Shown: piece by piece, positions 34,912 through 43,491 of the stretch
Layout: each line of letters begins with the position of its first letter
Numbering within the stretch: position 1 is the first letter of the stretch
Assembly (NCBI RefSeq): GCF_012641395.1
Contig: NZ_JABAIH010000017.1
Coordinates: forward strand, 1 to 64,000
From: Rhizobium sp. P32RR-XVIII
GTDB lineage: Bacteria; Pseudomonadota; Alphaproteobacteria; Rhizobiales; Rhizobiaceae
Direction: 5' to 3'
Length of the DNA: 64,000 nt
Position numbers and translations under genes: made by a program
Notes under the pieces: generated by a model
Database searches by the model: none
Seen by the model: the letters and a program-made list of their open reading frames with translations, nothing else
What the model was told of the DNA's origin: nothing

Positions 34912-35124
34912 ATGCAAAAGACGACGGCGAGCGAAGCCCGCAAGAAGGACGCGCGGGAAAAGATCGAGCTCGGCGGCCTGATCGTCAAGGCGGGCCTGCG
35001 TTATGAGAAACGCGCGCTCTTGCTCGGGCTGCTGATCGACGCCGGCGCGCGGATCAAAGCGGACGATGCGGAGCGAACGCGTCTGAGTGAGCTCGGCGCA
35101 AAGGCATTCGCCGATGATGCCTAA
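34912..35124 (+). CDS. traD: Conjugal transfer protein TraD
   Basis: TraD is a small Ti-type protein, thought to act with TraC and TraG. The 70-residue sequence contains the conserved core DAREKIELGGLIVKAGLRYE and LGLLIDAGARI. It overlaps the traG start by 11 nt. Confidence 0.92.
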   Translation: MQKTTASEARKKDAREKIELGGLIVKAGLRYEKRALLLGLLIDAGARIKADDAERTRLSELGAKAFADDA

Positions 35125-37066
35125 GAGGATCCTTGTCGCCGCCATTCCAGCCGTGGCCATGCTGGCAATTGCGCTGAGCCTCCCCGGTATCGAACGGTGG
35201 CTCGCCGCATTCGGAACGACGGATCAGGCAAAGCTGATGCTCGGGCGGATCGGGCTCGCACTGCCCTATACGCTCGCCGGGGCATGCGGGCTCATGTTTC
35301 TGTTCGGCACGAGGGGATCGGTCAATATCAAGACCGCGGGCTGGAGCGTTGCCGCGGGCGGTTTTGGTGTCACCGCCGTCGCACCGCTTAGGGAGGGATC
35401 GCGCCTGCTGGCTTTTGCTGGCCAAGTCCCCACGGGAAAGACGCTTCTGTCCTATGCCGATCCTTCGACCATCGCAGGAGCAGCCACTGCGCTGCTTGCG
35501 ACATTCTTCGCGCTGCGCGTTGCGAGGATGGGCAATGCGGCGTTTTCGCGAAGCGAGCCGAGACGCATCCGGGGCAAACGCGCCCTGCACGGAGAAGCGG
35601 ACTGGATGACGATGCAAGATGCCGAAAAGCTCTTTCCGGAAACAGGAGGCATCGTCATAGGCGAGCGATATCGTGTCGATCGCGACGATCCGGCCGCCTC
35701 GTCGTTTCGAGCCGGTGAGCCGACGACCTGGGGAAGGGGAGGTTTCGCACCGCTATTGTGCTTCGACGGCTCGTTCGGTTCATCGCATGGGATCGTTTTC
35801 GCCGGTTCAGGTGGTTTCAAGACGACCGCTGTCACGATCCCGACCGCGCTCAAGTGGGGCGGCTCGCTCGTCGTGCTCGATCCGTCCAACGAGGTGGCGC
35901 CGATCGTGATGGAGCACCGGCGCAAGGCGGGACGGCGCGTCATCGTCCTCGACCCTAGAAACACCGGCTCCGGCTTTAACGCGCTCGACTGGATCGGTCG
36001 TCATGGAAGAACCAAGGAAGAGGATATTGCGGCCGTCGCGTCTTGGATCATGAGCGACAGCGGCCGCGCGACCGGCGTTCGCGACGACTTCTTTCGCGCA
36101 TCCGGTCTTCAGCTCCTGACCGCGATGATCGCCGATGTCTGCCTGTCAGGGCATACGGATATGAAGCACCAGACCCTGCGCCAGGTTCGCGCCAACCTCT
36201 CCGAGCCTGAGCCCAAGCTTCGCGCCCGCCTTCAGGAGATCTACGACAATTCAGCGTCCGACTTCGTGAAGGAGAATGTCGCCGCCTTCGTCAACATGAC
36301 GCCGGAGACCTTCTCTGGCGTCTACGCCAATGCGATCAAGGAAACGCATTGGCTAAGCTATGCGAACTACGGCGCTCTGGTCTCCGGCTCCAGCTTCTCG
36401 ACCGAGGCGCTGGCCGATGGTGAAACCGACGTCTTCATCAATATCGACCTCAAGACTTTGGAAACCCACGCCGGTCTGGCGCGCGTCATCATCGGCTCCT
36501 TCCTCAACGCGATCTATAATCGCGACGGTGCGATCAAAGGCCGGGCACTCTTTCTCCTCGATGAGGTGGCAAGGCTCGGTTACATGCGGGTGCTGGAGAC
36601 GGCACGTGATGCCGGCCGGAAATATGGCATCACGCTCACGATGATCTATCAGTCGATCGGCCAGCTGCGGGAAACCTACGGCGGTCGCGACGCGTCCAGC
36701 AAATGGTTCGAGAGCGTCAGCTGGATCTCGTTTGCGGCAATCAATGATCCGGAAACAGCCGATTATATCTCGCGCCGATGCGGCACGACGACAGTCGAGA
36801 TCGACCAGGTCAGCCGCAGTTTCCAATCGCGCGGGTCGTCACGAACTCGCTCGAAACAACTCGCCTCCAGGCAGCTGATCCAGCCGCACGAAGTTCTTCG
36901 CATGCGTGCTGACGAGCAGATCGTCTTCACAGCCGGCAACGCGCCATTGCGATGCGGCCGCGCGATCTGGTTCCGTCGACCGGACATGAAGTCATGCGTC
37001 GGCGAAAACAGGTTTCAGCAGCGAGAGGCGAGCACCGATGATCCGGTTCCGCCCGAACCAATCTGA
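35114..37066 (+). CDS. traG: Type IV coupling protein TraG (VirD4 family)
   Basis: TraG brings the relaxosome to the Trb channel. The 650-residue protein has N-terminal membrane segments (ILVAAIPAVAMLAIALSL and another near residue 60). Walker A is at about residue 231 (GSGGFKTTAVTIP), with VVLDPSNEVAPIV and Walker B ALFLLDEVARLG near residue 476. Two adjacent ATG codons (35114, 35117) overlap the end of traD, and either could start translation. Confidence 0.96.
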   Translation: MMPKRILVAAIPAVAMLAIALSLPGIERWLAAFGTTDQAKLMLGRIGLALPYTLAGACGLMFLFGTRGSVNIKTAGWSVAAGGFGVTAVAPLREGSRLLAFAGQVPTGKTLLSYADPSTIAGAATALLATFFALRVARMGNAAFSRSEPRRIRGKRALHGEADWMTMQDAEKLFPETGGIVIGERYRVDRDDPAASSFRAGEPTTWGRGGFAPLLCFDGSFGSSHGIVFAGSGGFKTTAVTIPTALKWGGSLVVLDPSNEVAPIVMEHRRKAGRRVIVLDPRNTGSGFNALDWIGRHGRTKEEDIAAVASWIMSDSGRATGVRDDFFRASGLQLLTAMIADVCLSGHTDMKHQTLRQVRANLSEPEPKLRARLQEIYDNSASDFVKENVAAFVNMTPETFSGVYANAIKETHWLSYANYGALVSGSSFSTEALADGETDVFINIDLKTLETHAGLARVIIGSFLNAIYNRDGAIKGRALFLLDEVARLGYMRVLETARDAGRKYGITLTMIYQSIGQLRETYGGRDASSKWFESVSWISFAAINDPETADYISRRCGTTTVEIDQVSRSFQSRGSSRTRSKQLASRQLIQPHEVLRMRADEQIVFTAGNAPLRCGRAIWFRRPDMKSCVGENRFQQREASTDDPVPPEPI

Positions 37067-37084
37067 CCGCAGGAGGATCCGGCA

Positions 37085-37336
37085 ATGCGATATTGGGAAG
37101 CCTGTGAGGCGCAGGTTCCGGCTGAAGACGCGATTGAAGAATGCCGCATCCACGACGTGGCGGCGGCCGTCCGAGAAGATGACAAAGCATTGATCGATGA
37201 AACCACTGACGAGGTCATTGCTCATGCCGATGAGGAGGGGAATATTATGGCGCAGATATCGTCGGCTATCTCGGGCACTAATCAATCCTGCCGCGAACGC
37301 GAAAGGATCGTGACCCGAAAGGGCGGAGACCGCTAG
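37085..37336 (+). CDS. Small acidic hypothetical protein
   Basis: The 83-residue acidic product is not recognised. The start has a strong ribosome-binding site (AGGAGG 7 nt upstream) and lies 18 nt after traG, so it is probably cotranscribed. There is no signal or membrane segment. Confidence 0.6.
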   Translation: MRYWEACEAQVPAEDAIEECRIHDVAAAVREDDKALIDETTDEVIAHADEEGNIMAQISSAISGTNQSCRERERIVTRKGGDR

Positions 37337-37351
37337 CGGGCTTCGTTCGCC

Positions 37352-37798
37352 GTGGCGAATAGAGCCGTACGCCGAAGGCGGATCGCCGAAGACCTGACAC
37401 TTAGAATGCTTCACGAGATTGAATCGATCACGCGAAACCGATTCATAATTGTCGTTGGACTGCAGACTCAGCACGCGCGATTCTCGGTCATGATCGCACA
37501 GCCCTACCAGCTTTATGTCGAACGCAAGGACCGCGCCAGGAACATGGCTCGCTACTATGCCATGTCGATCGAGGCCAACCTGTTCGGTGAACTCTGCCTT
37601 ACCCGGCGATGGGGGCGGATCGGCACCAACGGTCAGACATTGATCCACCATTTCGAACGGGAGCAGGATGCGGTTGCCCTCTTCCTGGACCTGACCCGAC
37701 GGAAATGCGCTCGAGGCTATCGACCACGATCAACCCCTGCCCGCGAATCTGATAGTTTCGCTCCTTCTACCGTCATCGAGCTTGAGGCAATCAGGTGA
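37352..37798 (+). CDS. WGR-domain protein
   Basis: WGR domains bind DNA ends or breaks in PARP-type and bacterial proteins. The 148-residue product is almost only this domain: YVERKDRARNMARYYAMSIE, then LCLTRRWGRIGTNGQTLIHHF at about residues 80-100, then a Lys/Arg tail. The GTG at 37352 gives the longest form; an ATG at 37406 would shorten it by 18 residues. Its last bases overlap the start of the nuclease gene (GTGA). Confidence 0.8.
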   Translation: MANRAVRRRRIAEDLTLRMLHEIESITRNRFIIVVGLQTQHARFSVMIAQPYQLYVERKDRARNMARYYAMSIEANLFGELCLTRRWGRIGTNGQTLIHHFEREQDAVALFLDLTRRKCARGYRPRSTPARESDSFAPSTVIELEAIR

Positions 37799-38235
37799 AA
37801 TCAATTTGGACTGGCGTCATTTCCGTCTCTGTTCTGCTAGGGGCCCCCTTGCTTGTCCCGCATGTTGACGCGGCGTATTCCGGTCAACCGGCGACGTTCC
37901 CCAAATGTGCGTCCGGCGCGCGTCACAACTGCGTCGTCGATGGTGATACACTGTGGATCAGCGGTCAGAAGGTGAGGGTTGCGGATATCGACGCCCCTGA
38001 GATCATTACGCCGAAATGCGCGTCGGAACTGGCACTCGGCGACAAGGCAACAGAGCGGTTGATCGAGCTCGTCAACGAGGGGCCATTCCAACTCCAAGCG
38101 TGGCCAGGGCGTGATACGGATCGGTACGGCCGCAAGCTTCGGGTTCTCGTCCGGGACGGGCGCAGCCTCGGCGACCGGCTGGTTGCGGAAGGCTTGGCGC
38201 GGACCTGGTCGGGCCGGCGCGAGCCATGGTGCTGA
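37795..38235 (+). CDS. Secreted thermonuclease-like nuclease (SNase family)
   Basis: The 146-residue protein has a signal peptide (VISVSVLLGAPLLVPHVDAA) and the staphylococcal-nuclease fold: NCVVDGDTLWI, the catalytic Arg61 and Glu69 in VRVADIDAPE, and Arg113 in DTDRYGRKLRV. It should hydrolyse DNA or RNA in the periplasm or outside. The GTG start overlaps the WGR gene stop by 4 nt, so the two are coupled. A role in cell-wall or DNA passage during mating is possible but not shown. Confidence 0.88.
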   Translation: MKSIWTGVISVSVLLGAPLLVPHVDAAYSGQPATFPKCASGARHNCVVDGDTLWISGQKVRVADIDAPEIITPKCASELALGDKATERLIELVNEGPFQLQAWPGRDTDRYGRKLRVLVRDGRSLGDRLVAEGLARTWSGRREPWC

Positions 38236-38586
38236 GGAACAGGCCCGCCGGAGCGGGCCGGTGGCGCCTTGCCGAGAGCACGAAGGCGGCGGCCGGTGAG
38301 GTGTAAGAATTTTGCGAGCTGTTGCATATTGTTTCTCCTGTGATTGCGTTTCATCGCGGGGATGAGATGCGGATCGGGAAGGAGTGCTGCATCGGAACGA
38401 CCGCAGCGAAGCGGAGGACCTGAGGACGACTGAATTTTGGCTCGCGAGGAAGCCGAAGGCGGGGAAAATTCTGGCGGCATCAGGTTGCGGCGCGACGCTC
38501 GAGACGCACCATCCCTGATGTCGATGAAATTGGATTACAGGAGAACCGCGACAGTCGACGAACACGAAAGCCGTATCGGTTGCCCC
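38236..38586. other. Intergenic region without recognisable gene
   Basis: Long frames exist here in several readings because of the GC content, but none has a convincing start or recognisable residues. Confidence 0.5.
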
Positions 38587-38757
38587 TCAGTGAGGAGGTT
38601 CCCGATCGAGGGTCTCGTTCCGCAGGGCGACGGCAGCCGCAAGCTCCGCCTGAGCGACATCCAGTTCGGCTCGGATCTGGCGACGCTCGCCGGCGTCGCA
38701 GGCGTTACGAAGCTCGGCCCGCAGTTCCTCAATTTGGATTTCAATGTCGTAGGTCAT
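38587..38757 (-). CDS. Small coiled-coil protein, 56 aa
   Basis: From the ATG at 38757 (AAGGAG 8 nt upstream) the product MTYDIEIQIEELRAELRNAC... is a single amphipathic helix rich in Glu, Arg and Ala. Such tiny proteins recur in this region of rhizobial plasmids; I know of no function. Confidence 0.6.
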   Translation of the reverse strand: MTYDIEIQIEELRAELRNACDAGERRQIRAELDVAQAELAAAVALRNETLDREPPH

Positions 38758-38986
38758 CGTCTGATCTCCTTGAGTGTGAAAGACGACCACCTCGGCCGGG
38801 AGGGGATGGCGGGGTCAGGGATCGCGAGCGACCGGCAGAGCCGGGGAGTGGGGGAGCCGATTTTCGGAAGGCGCCGCAGGCGGCTGGAGAAAATTGGGGG
38901 AACCGCTCATCCTTGATGCCGGCATGCGCGAGCGGCACACTTCCAGTTTCTGAGCAGCTATCCCTCCCTCTCGTCTGCCACCAAAA

Positions 38987-39020
38987 AAGCCGGACCAGGC
39001 TCAATGCCTGATCCGGCTTT
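38987..39020 (-). terminator. Intrinsic terminator downstream of the DUF736-like gene
   Basis: On the minus strand the stem AAAGCCGGATCAGGC pairs with GCCTGGTCCGGCTTT around a short loop and is followed by a run of T. Confidence 0.85.
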
Positions 39021-39039
39021 AGATCTGCGCCGAAGGAAT

Positions 39040-39063
39040 GACCCCGCCCTCTCGGGCGGGGTC
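39040..39063 (-). terminator. Second hairpin after the DUF736-like gene
   Basis: GACCCCGCCC and GGGCGGGGTC pair perfectly around TCTC, 8 nt after the stop. It has no T-run of its own, so it may protect the mRNA end or act together with the terminator at 38987-39020. Confidence 0.6.
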
Positions 39064-39070
39064 GGAATTC

Positions 39071-39382
39071 TTAGTCCCGGTTCGGGCGGGACCAGATCAG
39101 CTGGTAGCCATCTTCGCCTTCGACCTCAGAGAGCGTCGCGTAGATCGGAGCGGGGAAGCTCGGGTCGTCAAGCTTGACTGAGAGGTAGTCGCGGTCGGTC
39201 TGCTCCGAGCGCTTCTGCCAGGCGGCGCCGAGTTCAACGGCTCCCGCGAAGATGCGGAACTGCGGACCCTTGTCGGAGGGATTTTCGATGCGGGCGATGC
39301 GGGCCTTTACGTTGAGGGCGAGGGTGCGGATCGAGCCGGTGAAGCCGTTTTCGGTGGAGGTGAAGGTGCCGATGGTAGCCAT
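39071..39382 (-). CDS. DUF736-family protein
   Basis: The 103-residue product matches the DUF736 family, small beta-rich proteins common on rhizobial plasmids: MATIGTFTSTENGFTGSIRT, KARIARIENPSDKGPQFRIF and a final YQLIWSRPNRD. The function is unknown. The ATG at 39382 is chosen because the homology starts there, although an open frame continues upstream. Two hairpins follow the stop. Confidence 0.85.
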   Translation of the reverse strand: MATIGTFTSTENGFTGSIRTLALNVKARIARIENPSDKGPQFRIFAGAVELGAAWQKRSEQTDRDYLSVKLDDPSFPAPIYATLSEVEGEDGYQLIWSRPNRD

Positions 39383-39828
39383 TGCCGTATTCCTTTTCGC
39401 TGTTTCGGGCCGCTCCATTGCGGCCTCGATGGCAGTCGCAAAGGCCGGTGACGATCGGACCGCACCCGTAGGGCCGAAACATCGTGAAGGGCGGCGTGGA
39501 GAGACTTTCTTGTTTCGCGAGGAATGACGGCTTGAGCCGGCAGGGGATGAAAGTTTCGGAGCGCCGTTGCGGGAATACGAGCGAGGCGAAGCCGTTCTCC
39601 GGCCAGACATGCCTCATCGAGCCCGCGAATGGAGCCCTGTCGTCGAGGGAAACGGATATGACAATGGCGGCCGACAACACCCGGCCCCGAATTGACGGAG
39701 TACCGGATCGGCCAGATCACTGAGTTCACCATTAAGTCACTTCGTACTCGCAATCTCCCGGCCACCACGGCTTGCGGCCTCAATCCTTGTCGGTAGAGTT
39801 GCCCTGCGATTCGTCGCCTGGAGGATTT
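39383..39828. other. Leader region of the DUF736-like gene
   Basis: I see no gene in this roughly 445-bp stretch. It carries GGCGAAGCCGTT near 39588, a 12-mer also found in the leader of the ardC-like gene near 41070. Confidence 0.4.
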
Positions 39829-40005
39829 ATGGCAAAGCAGACGAAACCGTTCATCGTCGAAATCAAGCAGTCCCGGAAAGTGAAGACCGGCGTTGAAAAG
39901 CCGTCGATCTGGGGTTCGTTGGATCTCCGGATGGCCGATGATCGCTCTCCGGAGTTGGACCGGACAGATGAACCGGTCGCCATCGTAGCTGGCGACCGTT
40001 CCTAG
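39829..40005 (+). CDS. Small basic protein, 58 aa
   Basis: The ATG at 39829 has GGAGG 5 nt upstream. The product MAKQTKPFIVEIKQSRKVKT... is a short basic-then-acidic protein of a type often seen on rhizobial plasmids. Function unknown. It is the only plus-strand gene inside the otherwise minus-strand block. Confidence 0.65.
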   Translation: MAKQTKPFIVEIKQSRKVKTGVEKPSIWGSLDLRMADDRSPELDRTDEPVAIVAGDRS

Positions 40006-40027
40006 CGCATCAGCTCGTGCGGCCGTA

Positions 40028-40954
40028 TCAGGCTGCCTCCCTGATTGCGGATCTGGTGGCCTGTAGGCCATGGAGAAATGCGACCGCGCGCTGCGCATGG
40101 GCCGCCGCCTGAAAGATCGCCCGCTTGTCATTCGCTAAAACTGACAGCCAAGACTGCAGGTATGACGCATGATCGGGCCGAGGCTCGAGTTCGGGCACGA
40201 TTCCGAGGTCGGCGCAAAGAAAGCAGCTTCCGAGCTCGGCGATCAGCTCTTCCCTCGCCCGCTCGCTCTTATCTTTGGCGTAACGGGAGAGATCACGACC
40301 AACACGGTGTTCTGGCGCCGTCCAATGCGCGACTTCATGGCTCAGCGTCGCATAATAGCTAGCGGCATCCTTGAACGCGTGAAGCGGCGGCATCTGAATG
40401 AGATCCGGGCCAGGCGCATAGAAGGCTTGGTTGCCGCCGTGACGGATGATCGCACCGGTGTTCCGAAAGAACCGCTCCGCGCCTTCGATCCGTTCGAAAG
40501 GATCGGGCCGGGGCTCCGGCTGGTGATGGAAGTGGTCCGGCAGGCCATCGATTTGCTCGACATTGAAGACAGAATAGGCCTTGAGAAACGGAATCTCCCG
40601 GTCGATCTCGCCGCCGTTCCCATCCGCCTCGGACTTCGTAAAGCGGCTTGCAAAGACGACCGTCGAGCCTGTCTCGCCCTTGCGAACGGCAGCACCCAGT
40701 TCGATAGCCTGTTTAAATGTCATCCACATCGACGAGGCAAAGCCACGCGACATCTGCTCCGACCAAAGCAGGAGCACGTTCATTCCCGAGTAGGGAAGAC
40801 CATTGTAGCGAAGCGGGCGCGTGATGCGGCCTTCGGTATTGGCGGCGCTCCATGGCTTCATCCAGGGGCGAGTGCCATCAGCGAGCTCCTCCATGATCCG
40901 GTCGGTGATCCGGCTGTAGATGTCAGCTCGCTTCGATTCCAAATTCCTGCTCAT
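40028..40954 (-). CDS. ardC: ArdC-like antirestriction protein (ssDNA-binding plus metallopeptidase domain)
   Basis: ArdC proteins bind single-stranded plasmid DNA on entry and protect it from restriction. The 308-residue product has the N-terminal ssDNA-binding domain (DIYSRITDRIMEELADGTRPW, WMTFKQAIELGAAVRKGE). A zincin-type C-terminal domain follows with the metal motif SHEVAH (His206, Glu207, His210). The chosen ATG at 40954 has GGAG 6 nt upstream; two in-frame ATG codons precede it at 40960 and 40966. It lies about 5.5 kb from the oriT on the side predicted to enter first. Confidence 0.9.
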   Translation of the reverse strand: MSRNLESKRADIYSRITDRIMEELADGTRPWMKPWSAANTEGRITRPLRYNGLPYSGMNVLLLWSEQMSRGFASSMWMTFKQAIELGAAVRKGETGSTVVFASRFTKSEADGNGGEIDREIPFLKAYSVFNVEQIDGLPDHFHHQPEPRPDPFERIEGAERFFRNTGAIIRHGGNQAFYAPGPDLIQMPPLHAFKDAASYYATLSHEVAHWTAPEHRVGRDLSRYAKDKSERAREELIAELGSCFLCADLGIVPELEPRPDHASYLQSWLSVLANDKRAIFQAAAHAQRAVAFLHGLQATRSAIREAA

Positions 40955-41256
40955 TTTCATCTCCATATGTTGGAACCGCGCCAATCGCGGTCCCGTCGCG
41001 CAGGCAAAAGGCAGGAGCCCTGGAGGCGGGGCCATGCACCGGAACGGCCTCAACAAGGTGGAGGACGGCGAAGCCGTTGCCTGGCGCCGGCGGCTCCTGC
41101 AGGCGGCAAGCGCAGACGGGCCGCACCGGCCGGATCAAACGAACTTTCATTTCCTTCCTTTTCACCCATTTGCCGAAAGGCAAAAAAATAGGCCGGTTCC
41201 CATAGGGACCGGCCCTGATCGTGCGAGAGCGGCGGGGCTTAACCCCGCCGAGGATT
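40955..41256. other. ardC leader and terminator of the upstream gene
   Basis: This gap contains the leader of ardC and the terminator at 41182-41214; no gene is seen. Confidence 0.5.
41182..41214 (-). terminator. Intrinsic terminator of the 194-aa gene
   Basis: On the minus strand GGCCGGTCCC pairs with GGGAACCGGCC (one bulge) around TAT, followed by TATTTTTTT. Confidence 0.85.
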
Positions 41257-41841
41257 TCAATCGAAAGCGGACATCTGAGCTTGGGCAGCCTTGCGATCCA
41301 CGGAATGTCCAGGGTTTTCGACCGGGCGATCGAAGGGCTTCCAGCTCTCGCCGACGACGTGCTTGTAGGCTGCGACGGCACCTTCAGCTGCCGTGCGCAG
41401 CGCATGGGCCTGGATACCCATGTCGGCTGCGAATTCCCGCTTGCGGTGCGCGGCACTATCGTAGCCGACGGGACCATCGAGGTCCTCGTCACGGGCATCG
41501 TTTGCCGCCTTGGCGGTGGCATCGCGCGCTTCCGTGACGGCCTTGCTGTAGAACTGACCGGCACCGTGGGCGGAGCCGACATAGGCGCCGACGATCCGCT
41601 GGAGGTGGATCTGCATGGCGCGCTCGCTAAGGCCTTCGCCGAGAGCGTCCGCGGTCTCGGAGATCAACCGTTCGTGGAGGTCGCGGATCCCGTCGCTGTC
41701 GATGACGGCTGTCCCGAAGCTTTCGGCGATCTTGAGCGCCTGGGCGCTGTCTGGGCAGGTGAGGCGAACCATCTCGACGGTGGCGCCCTTGCGGAGTTGG
41801 ACGACGCGAGCGGAAGAGCGATGGGTTGCGGGCTTTGCCAT
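41257..41841 (-). CDS. Hypothetical plasmid protein, 194 aa
   Basis: I do not recognise a domain. From the ATG at 41841 (AAGGAG 6 nt upstream) the protein is helical, rich in Ala, Asp and Arg, and soluble. It ends in an acidic/aliphatic tail (AAQAQMSAFD). A long unrelated open frame continues upstream but lacks a start. It has its own terminator at 41182-41214 and belongs to the minus-strand leading-region block. Confidence 0.6.
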   Translation of the reverse strand: MAKPATHRSSARVVQLRKGATVEMVRLTCPDSAQALKIAESFGTAVIDSDGIRDLHERLISETADALGEGLSERAMQIHLQRIVGAYVGSAHGAGQFYSKAVTEARDATAKAANDARDEDLDGPVGYDSAAHRKREFAADMGIQAHALRTAAEGAVAAYKHVVGESWKPFDRPVENPGHSVDRKAAQAQMSAFD

Positions 41842-42245
41842 GGTGGTCTCCTTGTCGGTTATCCCGAGGCTCTCGAACCGGCTTCCTGCCGGCCCTTCCT
41901 CGGGTGCGGTCGACCAAAGCCGGCGAAAGACGGGCGGTTTCACAAGTCCGGATGCCCTGACCGAGCGAATTGACTTTGCGGGCACGCGGGGCACCAGCCC
42001 TGCACGGGATCGCGAAGGCGGTTTGCGAGAGGAGGGGAGGAAGGCCGCCACGCGGCGCGACAGCGACCTTGAAACGACCGGCAGCAGGCTTAAGACCGTC
42101 ACAAACCCGAGGCAGGTGCGGCAGGGTGCGAGGTGGATGACGGAACGACGCTCGAGGACCACAATGATAGCCCGCGCCACGATCTCAACCGACGATCCGA
42201 TCCACGGGAACGCCTGGAAGCTGTACGCCCGCCGCACCCTGTTGC
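41842..42245. other. Long leader without recognisable gene
   Basis: About 400 bp between the 194-aa gene and the 93-aa gene, both on the minus strand. I see no coding sequence with a start; the length suggests an independent promoter. Confidence 0.4.
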
Positions 42246-42527
42246 TCAGCGTACGATCAAGCGGATTGGGCAACCGGCCTCCTCGCGGCTCCCACCCTCC
42301 ATCATGGCGTCGAGTTCCGCCCTCCGCTCAAAAGCAAGGCGGTTTGCATGGTCCATCAGCACAGCCCGGTGGGATCGACCGTGATACCCGCCACTTCGGC
42401 CGCGCGAGCGGGCCAGCACTCTCGCCGTCACGGCCAACCGCTTCGCGCGATGCACGATCTGGCGCTGGATACGATCGAAATCTTGATGCGGAACTTCATC
42501 GGCGATCGGCCGGTACGTCGAACTCAT
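42246..42527 (-). CDS. Small basic hypothetical protein, 93 aa
   Basis: The start overlaps the stop of the upstream DUF7007-like gene by 4 nt (ATGA), which argues for a real, coupled gene. The product is basic, with an Arg/Gly/Ser-rich centre (SRGRSGGYHGRSHR) that could touch nucleic acid, then an acidic helix. No family is recognised. Confidence 0.55.
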   Translation of the reverse strand: MSSTYRPIADEVPHQDFDRIQRQIVHRAKRLAVTARVLARSRGRSGGYHGRSHRAVLMDHANRLAFERRAELDAMMEGGSREEAGCPIRLIVR

Positions 42528-43408
42528 GCCGCCGACCTCGACCAGCCAACGAAGGAGGACGGCCCGTCATAGGGCTGATGTCGCGCCTCATCGATGACGT
42601 AGCCGAAAGGACCACGACTGGCATACTCGTTGCTGTCAACGAGATATCGCCGCTCGATTTCGCCGATCGATCGTTCAGTGCCGTAGCGCGCGATCACCTC
42701 CGTCATCCCGGCGTGGTGCCCCGACAAGATCGCCGACGTCACGATCCAATGGTTTGCGTGGATCCTTTCGAACTCCTGCCGGTCCTTGCCCCGAGACGCT
42801 CCTACCCCGAGCGCTCGGCCGTGAACCGTCTCCCAAAACTCTGGCCAGTGGTGTCGGATGGTTTCCTCTGCGGCCCGCCGCTCGTAGCCCGTGAACAGGT
42901 CGGGAAAAGCATTGGCGACGGCTGCCCATTCCACATCCTCCTCGTACCAGCAGGTCTCGTTTCGGAGAGCTGTCGGCACGGCCAGGTTTCGGTCGGGAGA
43001 AAGATGAAAGCCGCCATGGCCGGCGGTGACATGAGACACGATCCCCGAACCGTAGATCGTCGCCATCTGTGACATGCCCCAAGGGGTGCTGCAGGCGATG
43101 CGTGCCTGGACCCGGCCGAGATCGTGCAGATCGCGCTGATGCTCGGCAGTTTCGATGACACGGGCGATGAAGGCAGCTTCGTCTGCGAGACTGCCGTCAT
43201 GACGGTAGAAATCGCCACGTCCGAGGCAGGAAAGCGGGCGGCTTTCGCGCCACAAGGCGCTCGCCAGGAAGCTGCCGGCGGGTGTGGTGATCATGGCGAG
43301 CACAAGATCGCGCGTGCGCGCCACCGGAAAACCCTCGGCGCTAAGGCTGAATTCTATGCCGAGCGCATCCGCGATCGGGTTGTTCTGCTGTGGGAAATGC
43401 GTGGACAT
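42524..43408 (-). CDS. DUF7007-like plasmid protein
   Basis: The 294-residue product resembles a family of unknown function found with ArdC and ParB-like genes on alphaproteobacterial plasmids; a recognisable stretch is TPWGMSQMATIYGSGIVSH followed by TAGHGGFHLSPDRN. It has no signal or membrane segment. Translation probably starts at 43408, with GGAG 6 nt upstream; an in-frame ATG four codons earlier overlaps that site, exactly as in ardC. The family name is from memory and uncertain. Confidence 0.65.
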   Translation of the reverse strand: MSTHFPQQNNPIADALGIEFSLSAEGFPVARTRDLVLAMITTPAGSFLASALWRESRPLSCLGRGDFYRHDGSLADEAAFIARVIETAEHQRDLHDLGRVQARIACSTPWGMSQMATIYGSGIVSHVTAGHGGFHLSPDRNLAVPTALRNETCWYEEDVEWAAVANAFPDLFTGYERRAAEETIRHHWPEFWETVHGRALGVGASRGKDRQEFERIHANHWIVTSAILSGHHAGMTEVIARYGTERSIGEIERRYLVDSNEYASRGPFGYVIDEARHQPYDGPSSFVGWSRSAA

Positions 43409-43439
43409 TGGAAACTCCATATGTACCGGAAACAGGAAG

Positions 43440-43462
43440 CGCCGCCGGGGGTGCCGGCGGCG
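43440..43462. other. GC-rich hairpin between ParB-like and DUF7007-like genes
   Basis: CGCCGCCGG and CCGGCGGCG pair perfectly around a 5-base loop, 30 nt after the ParB-like stop. There is no T-run on either side, so it is more likely an mRNA-end or attenuation hairpin than a terminator. Confidence 0.5.
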
Positions 43463-43491
43463 CGATCGGGTCGGGACTTGTGGCTGGCGCG

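Noticed and set aside
38437..38916. 159-residue plus-strand frame
   Set aside because: It runs antisense over the better-supported 56-aa gene and shows no family-like pattern.
39586..41080. GGCGAAGCCGTT 12-mer shared by the DUF736-like and ardC leaders as a regulatory element
   Set aside because: It is absent from the other leaders of the block and could be chance in GC-rich DNA; noted only in the feature text.
43440..43462. GC-rich hairpin as a terminator
   Set aside because: No T-run follows on either strand, so it is kept only as a hairpin.
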